In this document: piece by piece, positions 25,706-35,336 of the stretch | How positions within the stretch are numbered: position 1 is the stretch's first letter | Layout: every line of letters starts with the position of its first letter | Position numbers and translations under genes: made by a program | Source: Aquimarina sp. AU58 | GTDB taxonomy: Bacteria; Bacteroidota; Bacteroidia; Flavobacteriales; Flavobacteriaceae | DNA: 64,000 bases | Assembly (NCBI RefSeq): GCF_900312745.1 | Contig: NZ_OMPD01000009.1 | Span: 248,001-312,000 of the forward strand | Direction: 5' to 3' | The notes under the pieces: model-generated | The model's database searches: none | The model's input: only the letters and a program-made list of their open reading frames with translations | What the model was told of the DNA's origin: nothing

Positions 25706-28012
25706 ATGAATAGTATTGTTTTTAAAAAGACGTATTTTTTGAAGCTATGGGTAATAATTATAGTATTGTTTTTTTCTTGCCAAGAGAAGACTAAAGTAGA
25801 AAATACAAAAGAAAATAATACATCTAAAAAGTTGTCAATTGATGTGACAAAGTATGTAAACCCGTTTATCGGAACCTCAAACTTTGGAACAACTAATCCA
25901 GGGCCAATTGCAGTACGAGGAATGGCAAGTGTATCCCCTTTTAATGTGGCAGGAAAACAAAATCTTCCTTTAGAAAAAGATAGCCGTTGGTTTTCTACAC
26001 CTTATGTTCACGAAAATAAGTATTTAACAGGTTTTAGTCATGTAAATCTTAGCGGAGTAGGATGTCCTGAATTGGGTGTGATTCTCGCAATGCCAACCAC
26101 AGGAGCGATTGAAACTGATCATTCTTTATATGGTAGTACGTATTCTAATGAAATTGCAGAAGTAGGCTATTATTCTAATATGCTGGATAAGTATACTATT
26201 AAAGTAGAAACAACCGCTACGACCAGAACAGGAATAAGTAAATATACTTTTCCAAAAGGAGAATCTAATATAATGCTCAATCTGGGATTAGGACTTACCA
26301 ATGAGCAAGGAGGAATGATCAAAGTAGTATCTTCAACAGAAATTGAAGGAATACGTGCTGTAGGGTCTTTTTGTTACTATAAACCCGAAGAAGCATATCC
26401 AGTGTATTTTGTAGCTCGATTTTCAAGACCAGCAGACGAATTTGGAGTGTGGAAAAAGCCAAAGAAATACAAGGGAGTTGAAGCACAGTGGATGGGGTAT
26501 AATGGAAAAGAAAGAATAAAGAAAGGATACACAAAAGAGGTAGTAGGAGATAGTATTGGAGGATATATGAAGTATCATTTTGAAACTCCTACACAAGTAG
26601 AAATGAAAGTAGGAATCTCGTATGTAAGTATTGAGAATGCCAGAGAAAACCTGGAAAAAGAAACTTTAGATAAAACTTTTGATCAAATTAGACAAGAAAC
26701 CAGGAAAAATTGGAATCAATACTTATCAAAAATTGAAGTAGAAGGAGGAAAAAAAGAGGATAAAGTAAAATTCTATACAGCCCTATATCATACGCTTATA
26801 CATCCAAATACTCTGAATGATGTAAATGGAGAATACCCTAAAATGAAAACCAGGGAGACTTTAAAAACAGAAGGAACGCGATATACTGTTTTTTCACTTT
26901 GGGATACCTATCGAAATTTACATCAATTGATGAGTCTAGTATATCCAAAACAACAATCAGATATGATCAAGAGCATGTTGCAAATTTATGATGAAACAGG
27001 ATGGCTACCTAAGTGGGAATTAAATGCAACAGAAACAACAACTATGGTTGGAGATCCTGCAGGAATTATTATTGCAGATACTTATCTCAGGGGAATTAAG
27101 GATTTTGATGTTGAAAAAGCATATAAAGCTATGCTCAAAAGTGCAGATCAATTGGATGATAACCCGCTGCGTCCCGGTATCAAAGACTATATCGAAAAAG
27201 GATATCTCACCACAAAAACAACTAATAGCGGATCGGTATCTACCACACAAGAATACAATATTACAGATTTTGCCATAGCGCAACTAGCTAAAGAACTGGG
27301 AAAAGAAGAAGATCACTTACGTTTTTCAAAGCGGTCATTAACATATAGGAAGCTTTTTGATAAAGAATTTAATTTATTACGACCTAAAAATGATGATGGA
27401 AGCTGGTTAGCGCCTTATAATCCTGATACAGGGGCTAATTTTGTAAAAAACCCTGGATTTATAGAAGGAAATGCATGGCAATATACTTTTATGGTTCCAC
27501 ACGATATCTCTGGGTTAAAAAAACTTATGGGGGGTGATCAACCATTTTTAGAGCAATTACAGAAAGTTTTTGACAATAAGCAATACGACATGGCCAATGA
27601 GCCAGATATAGCATACCCTTTTTTGTTTAACTATATAAAAGGAGAAGAATGGAGAACACAAAAAACAGTCGATGAACTTTTAGAAACGTATTATAAAAAT
27701 ACTCCGGATGGGTTACCAGGAAATGATGATACTGGTACTATGTCTGCATGGGCTATATTTTCGATGATGGGGATATATCCAATTTCTCCAGCCCAACCCA
27801 TATATACGTTTTGTACTCCAAAATTTGAAAAAATTACGATTCATTTAGATAAAGAATATTATAAAAATGATAAGATCGTAATCACCTCTACTATTCCTGA
27901 AAAAGTATCTTTTATAGATACAGTAATTGTAAATGATAAAGAATGTCAGGATTATTTTATCTCACATCAGGAATTAATTAGCAAAGGAAGATTACAGTTT
28001 GTTTTGAAATAG
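25706..28012 (+). CDS. Divergent GH92 alpha-mannosidase, lipoprotein (fourth of four)
   Basis: A 768-residue GH92 protein with a lipoprotein signal (Cys25 in FFSC). The start of the catalytic region reads YVNPFIGTSNFGTTNPGPIA. The acid motif is FIEGNAWQYTF. The +1 region is ANEPDIAYPFLF (Glu632), lacking the His pair of copies one and two, and the later motif is GNDDTGTMSAW (Asp674, Asp675). These differences suggest a distinct linkage preference, such as alpha-1,3 or alpha-1,6, but I cannot say which. It is the last gene of the long operon, followed by a 462-base gap with repeats and then susC. Confidence 0.9.
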   Translation: MNSIVFKKTYFLKLWVIIIVLFFSCQEKTKVENTKENNTSKKLSIDVTKYVNPFIGTSNFGTTNPGPIAVRGMASVSPFNVAGKQNLPLEKDSRWFSTPYVHENKYLTGFSHVNLSGVGCPELGVILAMPTTGAIETDHSLYGSTYSNEIAEVGYYSNMLDKYTIKVETTATTRTGISKYTFPKGESNIMLNLGLGLTNEQGGMIKVVSSTEIEGIRAVGSFCYYKPEEAYPVYFVARFSRPADEFGVWKKPKKYKGVEAQWMGYNGKERIKKGYTKEVVGDSIGGYMKYHFETPTQVEMKVGISYVSIENARENLEKETLDKTFDQIRQETRKNWNQYLSKIEVEGGKKEDKVKFYTALYHTLIHPNTLNDVNGEYPKMKTRETLKTEGTRYTVFSLWDTYRNLHQLMSLVYPKQQSDMIKSMLQIYDETGWLPKWELNATETTTMVGDPAGIIIADTYLRGIKDFDVEKAYKAMLKSADQLDDNPLRPGIKDYIEKGYLTTKTTNSGSVSTTQEYNITDFAIAQLAKELGKEEDHLRFSKRSLTYRKLFDKEFNLLRPKNDDGSWLAPYNPDTGANFVKNPGFIEGNAWQYTFMVPHDISGLKKLMGGDQPFLEQLQKVFDNKQYDMANEPDIAYPFLFNYIKGEEWRTQKTVDELLETYYKNTPDGLPGNDDTGTMSAWAIFSMMGIYPISPAQPIYTFCTPKFEKITIHLDKEYYKNDKIVITSTIPEKVSFIDTVIVNDKECQDYFISHQELISKGRLQFVLK

Positions 28013-28177
28013 AAGTGATTTAGACTTTTTTGATTCTGGCGAAAAATAATTGTTTTTGATTAATTAAAGTGTTTTTTGCACTTCATAGTAGCACTACAGA
28101 GTAAGGAAAACGCGAAAATTGAGTGAAAAAAAGCATTTTTATAGCGAATTGAAAAAAGCTTAAATCACTTCATAGTA
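28012..28177. repeat. Inverted and direct repeats after the mannosidase operon
   Basis: The left arm GAAGTGATTTAGACTTTTTT (from 28012) pairs with the right arm ending near 28171, with two mismatches in about 20 bases and a loop near 118 bases. The sequence CACTTCATAGTA occurs twice, at 28079-28090 and 28166-28177. The element begins at the stop codon of the last GH92 gene. It may serve as a transcript end, processing site or old insertion scar. The rest of the gap to 28474 holds no gene; it presumably contains the susC promoter, but no clear TTG/TAnnTTTG pair was found. Confidence 0.6.
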
Positions 28178-28474
28178 AAGATAAACTAGTTTACTATTTG
28201 ATATAAAACATGAAAAGTATTAATTCAATTTGGTTTTTATATCATTGGATAATGATCATATTAAATATAGAAATAACTGCATGAGAAACTATAATATGAA
28301 AATGGTATGATTTGAAAACGATTGATTTGTCAATATCTACAAAATTTTATGAATCAATTCGATGTTATCTAACCTTTTTGAGTTGTCATTGATCGAAAAA
28401 TTTATATAAAAAATTAACATTAGAGTAACATTTGTACTGTCGATATAGAAATAAATTAACTAAAAGAAGATAGT

Positions 28475-31400
28475 ATGATTGATAAATTACTGATTTTTTT
28501 AACAATTGTGTTGTGTTTGTCAAGTAATGTAACATTAGCACAAAGTAAAAAAACCGTTTCTGGTATTGTAACGGGTGAAGACGGGATACCACTAGTTGGG
28601 GTGAATGTGATTGAAAAAGGAACATCTAATGGTACATCAACAGATTTTGATGGGAATTATACTGTTGTAGTTTCGGATCCATCGGGTATATTAATATTTT
28701 CTTCTCTAGGATTTGTAGAAAAGGAAATCCCTATAAATGGGCAATCCGAAATTAAGGTGTCATTAATTGAAGATACTGAGCAATTGGGCGAAGTTGTTGT
28801 TACAGCTTTGGGAATTAAAAGAGCGAGAAAATCTCTAGGGTATTCTGTGCAAGAAGTAAAAGGTGCTGATGTGTTAGAAGCAAGAGAGAATAATTTGGCA
28901 AACTCAATTTCTGGTAAAGTAGCCGGACTTCAAATTGTAAGAGGGAGTAATGGCCCAGCAGGTTCTTCAAAAATTGTATTAAGAGGAAATAGCTCTCTTA
29001 CAGGAGACAACCAACCATTAATTGTAGTTGATGGAATACCAATGAACAATTTTACAGGAGCTACCGAAAATGATTTTTTCAATCCCTCACAGGATTTAGG
29101 AAATGGTTTAGGAGATTTAAACCCAGAAGATATAGAAAGCATTTCTGTGTTAAAAGGAGGGGCTGCTGCTGCGTTGTACGGGTCACGTGCAGGAAATGGT
29201 GTGATACTAATTACAACGAAGACAGGAAAATCAAAACAAGGACTAGGGATAACATTTTCTGCAACTACAGGATTTCAAAGTATATTTTTAAAACCAGAAA
29301 TTCAAAACTCTTACGGACAAGGAACAAACGGAGTTTTTGAAAATCAATCAGTTTCAAGCTGGGGACCAAAAATAGAAGGACAATCAGTAGAGGATTGGGA
29401 AGGGAAACAAGTTACCTTAAAAGCTTATGATAATTTAGACCATTATTATAACGGAGGATTTAATCAGACGTATAGTATTTCATTTCAGCAGCAGGTTACC
29501 GATGCAACATCAGTTTATTCTTCGATAAATTTTTTAAATGATGATAGTAATATCCCGGGAGCTACTCTAGAAAGACTAAACTTATTAACAAGAGCAGTAT
29601 CTAAATTTGGTAAAGAAAACAAATGGACTACAGATGTTAAAGTACAATATACCAACTTAAAAGCAGAAAACAGGCCGTTAAATGGAACAAATATCAGTAA
29701 CCCCTATCGTACGGTGGTATTATTACCAAGATCATTAAATATTGCAGAATTTGAAATGCATACAGATCAATCAAATAATATGAGATGGTATTTGGATACT
29801 AATGCAGTAAACCCATATTGGTCAACAGAGAAGAATTTAAGTGAAGATTCAAGAGATCGTTTTTTATTAAATGGCTCATTAAAGTATGAAATGACCGACT
29901 GGTTAAGTGCTGAGATTAAAGCAGGTGCCGATTTGTATACTACTAACGCAGAGTCTAAATTGTATTCTGGTAGTCCCCTTTCTAATACCGGGAGATATTC
30001 TTTAGGGAAAAATACATTTATAGAAAAAAATTATAGTGCTTTACTTACTGCTTCAAAGAATAATATTGTCGGAGAGTTTGGTGGTGTATTGACTTTAGGA
30101 GGAAACTTAATGTCCAATAGAGTTAGTGGATTAAGTTCTAATTCTGGAGATCTAGAAGTTCCAAATTTATTTTCATTAAATAATGGAATAAATAATGCAA
30201 CTATAGAACAAATTTTTAGTGAAAAAAAGATTAACTCTCTATATGGTTCATTGCAATTAAACTATGGAGGTTATTTCTTTGTAGAGGCAACTGGACGTAA
30301 TGATTGGTCTTCTACATTAAGCAAAGCGAATCGATCATTTTTCTACCCATCTATCAGTACTTCTTTAGTGTTTACAGAAATGTTTAATGAATTACCAGAG
30401 TGGTTAAATTTTAGTAAAATAAGAGCTTCATATGCTTCGGTAGGAAATGATCTAGATGCATATAAACTCTATAATTTTTATACAATAGGGAGCGATCCCA
30501 ATGATAATACAACGGCCACTAGTGGTGATGTCTTATTTAATTCTGATGTGAAAAATGAATTGATTAAAACGTTAGAAGTTGGATTTGAAGGACGATTTTT
30601 TAATAGTCGCTTAGCTATTGATTTTGCGTGGTATAAATCTAATGCTACTAATCAATTAATAGAGATTCCTCTAGATCCATTAAGTGGTTTTAATTCTGAA
30701 ATAATTAATGCAGGTGATATACAAAATGAAGGGTATGAATTAGGGATAAGTGGAAAAATACTTGATAACCTGAAAGGGTTTTCATGGGATGCAAATCTTA
30801 ATTACTCAACCAATGAAAATACGATACAGGAACTTACAGATGAGGTCACAAAATATCGTTTGGGAGGATTTGATAATTTATCGATCCTGGCATTTAAAGG
30901 AGGAGGTTATGGTGAAATATGGGGAACCAAATATAGAAGAGTAGAAGATCCATCTAATGCAAATTTTGGTAAAATAATTGTTGATGGAGATGGATTGCCT
31001 TTGGCAACTGAAGAGAGTTTCAAATTAGGAAATCAACAACCAGATGCAATGATTGGGTTTTCCAACACATTTACGTATAAAAATATATCCCTTGGGTTCT
31101 TGATAGATGCTCGTTTAGGAGGAGAAATCTTTTCAGGAACAAATCTAGCACTACAAGAAGCTGGTAATGCAGCTGTTACGGTAGTAAACGGAGAGAGACA
31201 AGATATCTTGGTCGATGGAGTAGTAGATGATGGTAGTGGTAATTTTACAACAAATACAGTAGCTGTTTCTCCTGAGAATTATTGGACAGCAATTACAGGT
31301 AGATCTGGTAATTTAGGGATAAGTGAAGCTAATATTTATGATGCCACGAATATTCGATTAAGAAATGTAAACTTAAGGTATTCTCTTCCATCTAAATGGC

Positions 31401-31588
31401 TAGAAAAAATAGAAATTCAAAAGATGACATTAGGAATTTCTGCTAACAATGTTTGGATGATTAAAAGTCATTTAAATGGTGTTGATCCAGAATCAGTTTA
31501 TGCAACCTCAACTAATGCTACAGGTTTTGAAAGCCTTTCATCTCCAACAACACGTAGTATAATTTTGAATGTATCGGTAAGTTTTTAA
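28475..31588 (+). CDS. SusC/RagA-family TonB-dependent outer-membrane transporter
   Basis: This 1037-residue protein has a signal peptide (ending LAQ). A CarboxypepD_reg-like domain covers about 25-100 (VSGIVTGEDGIPLVGVNVIE ... TDFDGNYTV) and is followed by the plug domain (LGEVVVTALGIKRARKSLGY, then PLIVVDGIPMNN and the SusC signature GGAAAALYGSRAGNGVILITT). The beta-barrel ends in SIILNVSVSF with terminal Phe, as required for outer-membrane assembly. With the SusD partner it would import glycan fragments. A 119-base gap with repeat copy B separates the two genes. Confidence 0.96.
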   Translation: MIDKLLIFLTIVLCLSSNVTLAQSKKTVSGIVTGEDGIPLVGVNVIEKGTSNGTSTDFDGNYTVVVSDPSGILIFSSLGFVEKEIPINGQSEIKVSLIEDTEQLGEVVVTALGIKRARKSLGYSVQEVKGADVLEARENNLANSISGKVAGLQIVRGSNGPAGSSKIVLRGNSSLTGDNQPLIVVDGIPMNNFTGATENDFFNPSQDLGNGLGDLNPEDIESISVLKGGAAAALYGSRAGNGVILITTKTGKSKQGLGITFSATTGFQSIFLKPEIQNSYGQGTNGVFENQSVSSWGPKIEGQSVEDWEGKQVTLKAYDNLDHYYNGGFNQTYSISFQQQVTDATSVYSSINFLNDDSNIPGATLERLNLLTRAVSKFGKENKWTTDVKVQYTNLKAENRPLNGTNISNPYRTVVLLPRSLNIAEFEMHTDQSNNMRWYLDTNAVNPYWSTEKNLSEDSRDRFLLNGSLKYEMTDWLSAEIKAGADLYTTNAESKLYSGSPLSNTGRYSLGKNTFIEKNYSALLTASKNNIVGEFGGVLTLGGNLMSNRVSGLSSNSGDLEVPNLFSLNNGINNATIEQIFSEKKINSLYGSLQLNYGGYFFVEATGRNDWSSTLSKANRSFFYPSISTSLVFTEMFNELPEWLNFSKIRASYASVGNDLDAYKLYNFYTIGSDPNDNTTATSGDVLFNSDVKNELIKTLEVGFEGRFFNSRLAIDFAWYKSNATNQLIEIPLDPLSGFNSEIINAGDIQNEGYELGISGKILDNLKGFSWDANLNYSTNENTIQELTDEVTKYRLGGFDNLSILAFKGGGYGEIWGTKYRRVEDPSNANFGKIIVDGDGLPLATEESFKLGNQQPDAMIGFSNTFTYKNISLGFLIDARLGGEIFSGTNLALQEAGNAAVTVVNGERQDILVDGVVDDGSGNFTTNTVAVSPENYWTAITGRSGNLGISEANIYDATNIRLRNVNLRYSLPSKWLEKIEIQKMTLGISANNVWMIKSHLNGVDPESVYATSTNATGFESLSSPTTRSIILNVSVSF

Positions 31589-31609
31589 AAATTTAATATA
31601 GTTGAATGG

Positions 31610-31707
31610 AATTATGAAATGAACCATAACAATAAAGTTATACTACCCAACTGAAATGTTCAATGGTGAATTCCATCTGATAATTAGAAAAAAATAAATT
31701 TAAACAG
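31610..31707 (+). repeat. Upstream repeat element, copy B
   Basis: This stretch before susD parallels 18361-18456 before the glycosylasparaginase gene. Shared blocks in the same order are TTATGAAATGA, CCATAA, the identical core CAATGGTGAATTCCATCTGA, AATTA, and ACAGATG at the start codon. It lies between susC and susD, where an mRNA hairpin could tune the susC to susD ratio. Confidence 0.75.
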
Positions 31708-33606
31708 ATGAAAAAAATATTAAAAAAAACAGCTTTGCTTTTGAGCTTGTTGATGTTTTCATGTTCTGATTTTGAAGAAATCAATGTAGACCCTATAGCA
31801 GCTAATGAAGATCAAGTGCAGATAGAATATTTTATAAATAATTCTATTGGAGGAGCACAACAAGACCCACATATTGCAGAACGAGTTTTTGTATTGTATT
31901 GGAAAGATGCAGGACGAATGGATAGAATTGGAACATTATCTGAAGGTTTTCAAAATGATGGATGGACTAGTGACTATTATAACAGATATGTTTCTAAATG
32001 GTTAAATGATATTAATTCTGGAATCAAAATAGCAGATGCTCATACCAATTCTGGAATAGACAAAGAATATACTGCTAATTTAAAGCAAGTTGCAAGGATT
32101 TGGAGAGCATATGTCATGAGCGAAATGAGTGACAATTTTGGACCTATCCCTATTCAGGGTTTCCAAGGAGAAAATCCAGAATATAATAGTGTGAAAGATG
32201 TGTATTATTATCTTTTATCTGAGCTGAAAGAGGCCGCAGCAGAATTAGATGTGTCAATTATTAATCCAAGTGGATTAGAAAAACTAGACCCTGCTTATGG
32301 ATATGATTATACCAAATGGAAGAAATATGCTAATTCATTAAGAATGCGTTTGGCTATGAGATTATCTGAAGTAGATCCTTCTAAAGCGCAACAGGAGTTT
32401 GAAGATGCGGTGAGTGATGTGTATATAGCATCTTTAGCAGATAATTTTGAGGTTCAGGAAGTAGATGGGTGGAATTCTTATACTGGAGTAATGACTAGAC
32501 AATGGAATAATCAGTATTTATCTCCAACTCTTAACAATATAATGATAGGTTTAGGGGGTATAACATCTCAAGATTTATTACCAGTAGATAAACATACCAA
32601 TATAAAACCAGCAAATTATATCGGATTAAAATTTGAAGATCATTTTACAACAATGACTAATGATCCTTCTGCGGGTTTTTGGTTTGATGGATTACACAGC
32701 AGTATAGACCCAAGAGCGTATGCGATGTATAAAATCCCCGGAGATTTTGATGATCCAGATTTTAATACTTACCCTTCTTGGTCCAATGCCGCAACTACAA
32801 CTAAGAGAGACTTACTTGATGATACAGACAATGTTGTTGTTGAAATAGACGCTGCATTTACTTGGAATGCTCCAACTACTGGCGACTGGGGAGCTAAAGG
32901 TTCAAAAAATGGATTGAGATATGCGGGTACATTACCACGTTTATCCAATAAGTATAGAGATAGTGCTGCCGAACGTATATTTTTTGCTTCATGGGAATCT
33001 TATTTCTTAATTGCAGAAGCTGCTATAAGGGGGTGGAACGTCCCAATGAGTGGCCAGGCAGCTTATGAACAAGGGATTAGTGAGAGTTTTACCCATTTAA
33101 ATGTTTCTTCACATTTAAGTTCATATTTGAGTTCTCAGGATTATAATAGAGTGGGAACCTCTGTAAGTTGGGGGCATATTATAGAGCCACCTACGAATAT
33201 CTCGATGAACTATATCGATGGTTATACAGGTACTCCAGGATCAGTTAATGTTAACTATCCAGAGAATACAATTTATAAATCTGGTACTGTGAAAAATGAT
33301 CATTTAACTAAAATTATTACACAAAAGTATATTGCTCAAACACCATGGTTACCCCTAGAAGCCTGGAGTGATCACAGAAGACTAGGCTTGCCATTTTTTG
33401 AAAATCCTGCAGTTGAGAATCTATTACCAGATTTACCAGCATTAAATAGTGGTAATTTTATGACTAATAGCGTGAATTTTTATGGACAACGGCTAAAATA
33501 TCCTTCTGATTTCCCTAATAATGTACCAAATGGATATCAACAAGCTATCAATCATTTGGGAGGAGATGATACTGTACATACTCCCTTATGGTGGGCTAAA
33601 CAATAA
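31708..33606 (+). CDS. SusD/RagB-like glycan-binding lipoprotein
   Basis: This 632-residue outer-membrane lipoprotein has the signal MKKILKKTALLLSLLMFSC (Cys19), followed by SDFEEINVDPIAANE. That pattern, with an early NVDP and the later helices IWRAYVMSEMSDNFGPIPIQ, is typical of the SusD-like_2 group. The C-terminal half contains RIFFASWESYFLIAEAAIRG and the closing TPLWWAKQ. It would bind glycans at the cell surface and cap the SusC channel. Strong pairing with the upstream susC gene supports the call. A clear terminator lies 45 bases downstream. Confidence 0.94.
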   Translation: MKKILKKTALLLSLLMFSCSDFEEINVDPIAANEDQVQIEYFINNSIGGAQQDPHIAERVFVLYWKDAGRMDRIGTLSEGFQNDGWTSDYYNRYVSKWLNDINSGIKIADAHTNSGIDKEYTANLKQVARIWRAYVMSEMSDNFGPIPIQGFQGENPEYNSVKDVYYYLLSELKEAAAELDVSIINPSGLEKLDPAYGYDYTKWKKYANSLRMRLAMRLSEVDPSKAQQEFEDAVSDVYIASLADNFEVQEVDGWNSYTGVMTRQWNNQYLSPTLNNIMIGLGGITSQDLLPVDKHTNIKPANYIGLKFEDHFTTMTNDPSAGFWFDGLHSSIDPRAYAMYKIPGDFDDPDFNTYPSWSNAATTTKRDLLDDTDNVVVEIDAAFTWNAPTTGDWGAKGSKNGLRYAGTLPRLSNKYRDSAAERIFFASWESYFLIAEAAIRGWNVPMSGQAAYEQGISESFTHLNVSSHLSSYLSSQDYNRVGTSVSWGHIIEPPTNISMNYIDGYTGTPGSVNVNYPENTIYKSGTVKNDHLTKIITQKYIAQTPWLPLEAWSDHRRLGLPFFENPAVENLLPDLPALNSGNFMTNSVNFYGQRLKYPSDFPNNVPNGYQQAINHLGGDDTVHTPLWWAKQ

Positions 33607-33651
33607 TAAAACTATAGTTCTCATAGTGTGATTTTTTTGATAGTAATAATC

Positions 33652-33679
33652 AACCCTCCTATATAAAGGGAGGGTTTTT
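33652..33679 (+). terminator. Intrinsic terminator after susD
   Basis: The stem AACCCTCC (33652-33659) pairs with GGAGGGTT (33669-33676) around a nine-base loop, and a T-run follows. It ends the susC-susD transcript. The remaining gap to 33889 (about 210 bases) has no gene, and I see no other clear element in it. Confidence 0.85.
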
Positions 33680-33889
33680 AAAGAAATTATTTTTGTTCTA
33701 CAACTCCATGAACTATTTAAAAGGAATCTGATATAGAAATCATAAATGGTACTATAAAAATAGAAAAATGAATAAGTGAGTTTAAGAAACCTAAATATTT
33801 ATTTGTCATAAGATTTTGCCAACTAAAACAGCATAGGATTTTATCGAGTTTTTTCATGGCCCATTTTATAAACAACAATTTTCAATAGT

Positions 33890-35326
33890 ATGTCAATATT
33901 GTCAGGTTACGAACCCACAAAATCAGAAAAGCAAAACAATTATAATAAACCCTTTTTTGCAATTATCTTTTTGTTTTTTTTATGGGGTTTTATTACGGTT
34001 ATGAATGATGTGTTAATTCCTCATTTAAAAGCTGTTTTCGAACTTAGTTATTTTCAGGCGGCATTAATACAGTTTGCTTTTTTTGGAGCCTTTTTTATCA
34101 TTTCTCTTATTTATTTTATTACTTCGGTAAGTATAGGAGATCCCATTTCTAAGATAGGATATAAAAATGGAATTATTATAGGGCTCATATTGTGTGGGAT
34201 TGGCTGTTGCCTTTTTTACCCTGCAGCTAGTTATCAACGATACCCTATATTTTTAGGAGCCTTGTTTGTTCTTGCTTCTGGGGTAACAATTTTGCAAATT
34301 ACTGCCAATCCATATGCAGCCATATTAGGAAAACCAGAAACTGCATCAAGTAGACTTAATCTCGCACAAGGATTCAATTCTTTTGGTACTACATTGGCCC
34401 CGATTGTAGGTGCAATACTGCTATATAAAGTGTTCTCTGATGGTGAAATTACAGTAGATTCTTTAAAGATGCCATATCTAATATATGGAAGCCTGTTTTT
34501 TATATTAGCTATTATCATAAAATTTGTTAGGCTACCCTCTTTTATCAATAACGAAAAAATTGAGAAAGGGTTTGGAGTATTAAAATTCAGGCATGTTGTT
34601 TTGGGTATGTTTGCTATCTTCTTTTATGTAGGTGGTGAAGTATCTATTGGGAGTTTTCTGATAAATTTCTTTGGCCTGGAAACCGTTATGGGAATGGAAG
34701 AAGCAGAGGCAGGAGTATTTTTATCATACTATTGGGGAGGCGCAATGATTGGAAGGTTTTTGGGATCGGTATCTATGAGTGAAATTACCAGCCAAACGAA
34801 AAAATATCTCCTCATGGCTTCATTGTCGATTCTGTTCTTTTTTGTTCTTTATTTTATTACTGCGATAAAGATTGAGGATGGTATATTTTCACTACAATTT
34901 TTATCATTTTCTAAAATTTGGTTATTTGTAGTTTTCTTAATTAGTAACTATTTGTTTTTTCTCATAGGGGGTACTAAACCTTCAAAGGTATTAACCTTAT
35001 TTGCAGGAATAATTATAGTATTATTATTGATCATGATCTTATATAATGGAGAACTAGCCTTTTGGAGCGCTATAGCGATTGGAGCATTTAACTCAATCTT
35101 GTGGTCAAATATATTTACACTAGCGATAAAAGATTTAGGAAAATATACAAGTCAAGCATCTTCATTATTAGTAATGATGATAGTCGGAGGAGCACTAATA
35201 CCTCTATTACAAGGAGTAGTAGCAGATTATATAGGTATTAAACTATCCTTTTTTATACCTCTCGTATGCTATGGGTATTTAATTTTCTATGGTCTGGTTG
35301 GATACAAGATAAAACATACACTTTAA
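33890..35326 (+). CDS. FHS-family sugar:H+ symporter (NagP/GluP/FucP-like)
   Basis: This 478-residue MFS protein of the fucose/glucose-galactose symporter family has about 12 helices. Diagnostic stretches are FFLWGFITVMNDVLIPHLKA at the start and ANPYAAILGKPETASSRLNLAQGFNSFGTTLAPIVGA, the typical FHS signature. It resides in the inner membrane. It is followed by a ROK kinase and a NagB fusion, so GlcNAc or mannose is the likely cargo, although fucose is possible because a fucosidase is encoded nearby. The ROK gene begins ten bases downstream. Confidence 0.88.
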   Translation: MSILSGYEPTKSEKQNNYNKPFFAIIFLFFLWGFITVMNDVLIPHLKAVFELSYFQAALIQFAFFGAFFIISLIYFITSVSIGDPISKIGYKNGIIIGLILCGIGCCLFYPAASYQRYPIFLGALFVLASGVTILQITANPYAAILGKPETASSRLNLAQGFNSFGTTLAPIVGAILLYKVFSDGEITVDSLKMPYLIYGSLFFILAIIIKFVRLPSFINNEKIEKGFGVLKFRHVVLGMFAIFFYVGGEVSIGSFLINFFGLETVMGMEEAEAGVFLSYYWGGAMIGRFLGSVSMSEITSQTKKYLLMASLSILFFFVLYFITAIKIEDGIFSLQFLSFSKIWLFVVFLISNYLFFLIGGTKPSKVLTLFAGIIIVLLLIMILYNGELAFWSAIAIGAFNSILWSNIFTLAIKDLGKYTSQASSLLVMMIVGGALIPLLQGVVADYIGIKLSFFIPLVCYGYLIFYGLVGYKIKHTL

Positions 35327-35336
35327 AAATATAAAA

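Noticed and set aside
28178..28474. Consensus promoter for susC
   Set aside because: AACATTTG at 28427-28434 lacks a TTG at the right distance. The promoter may depend on an activator.
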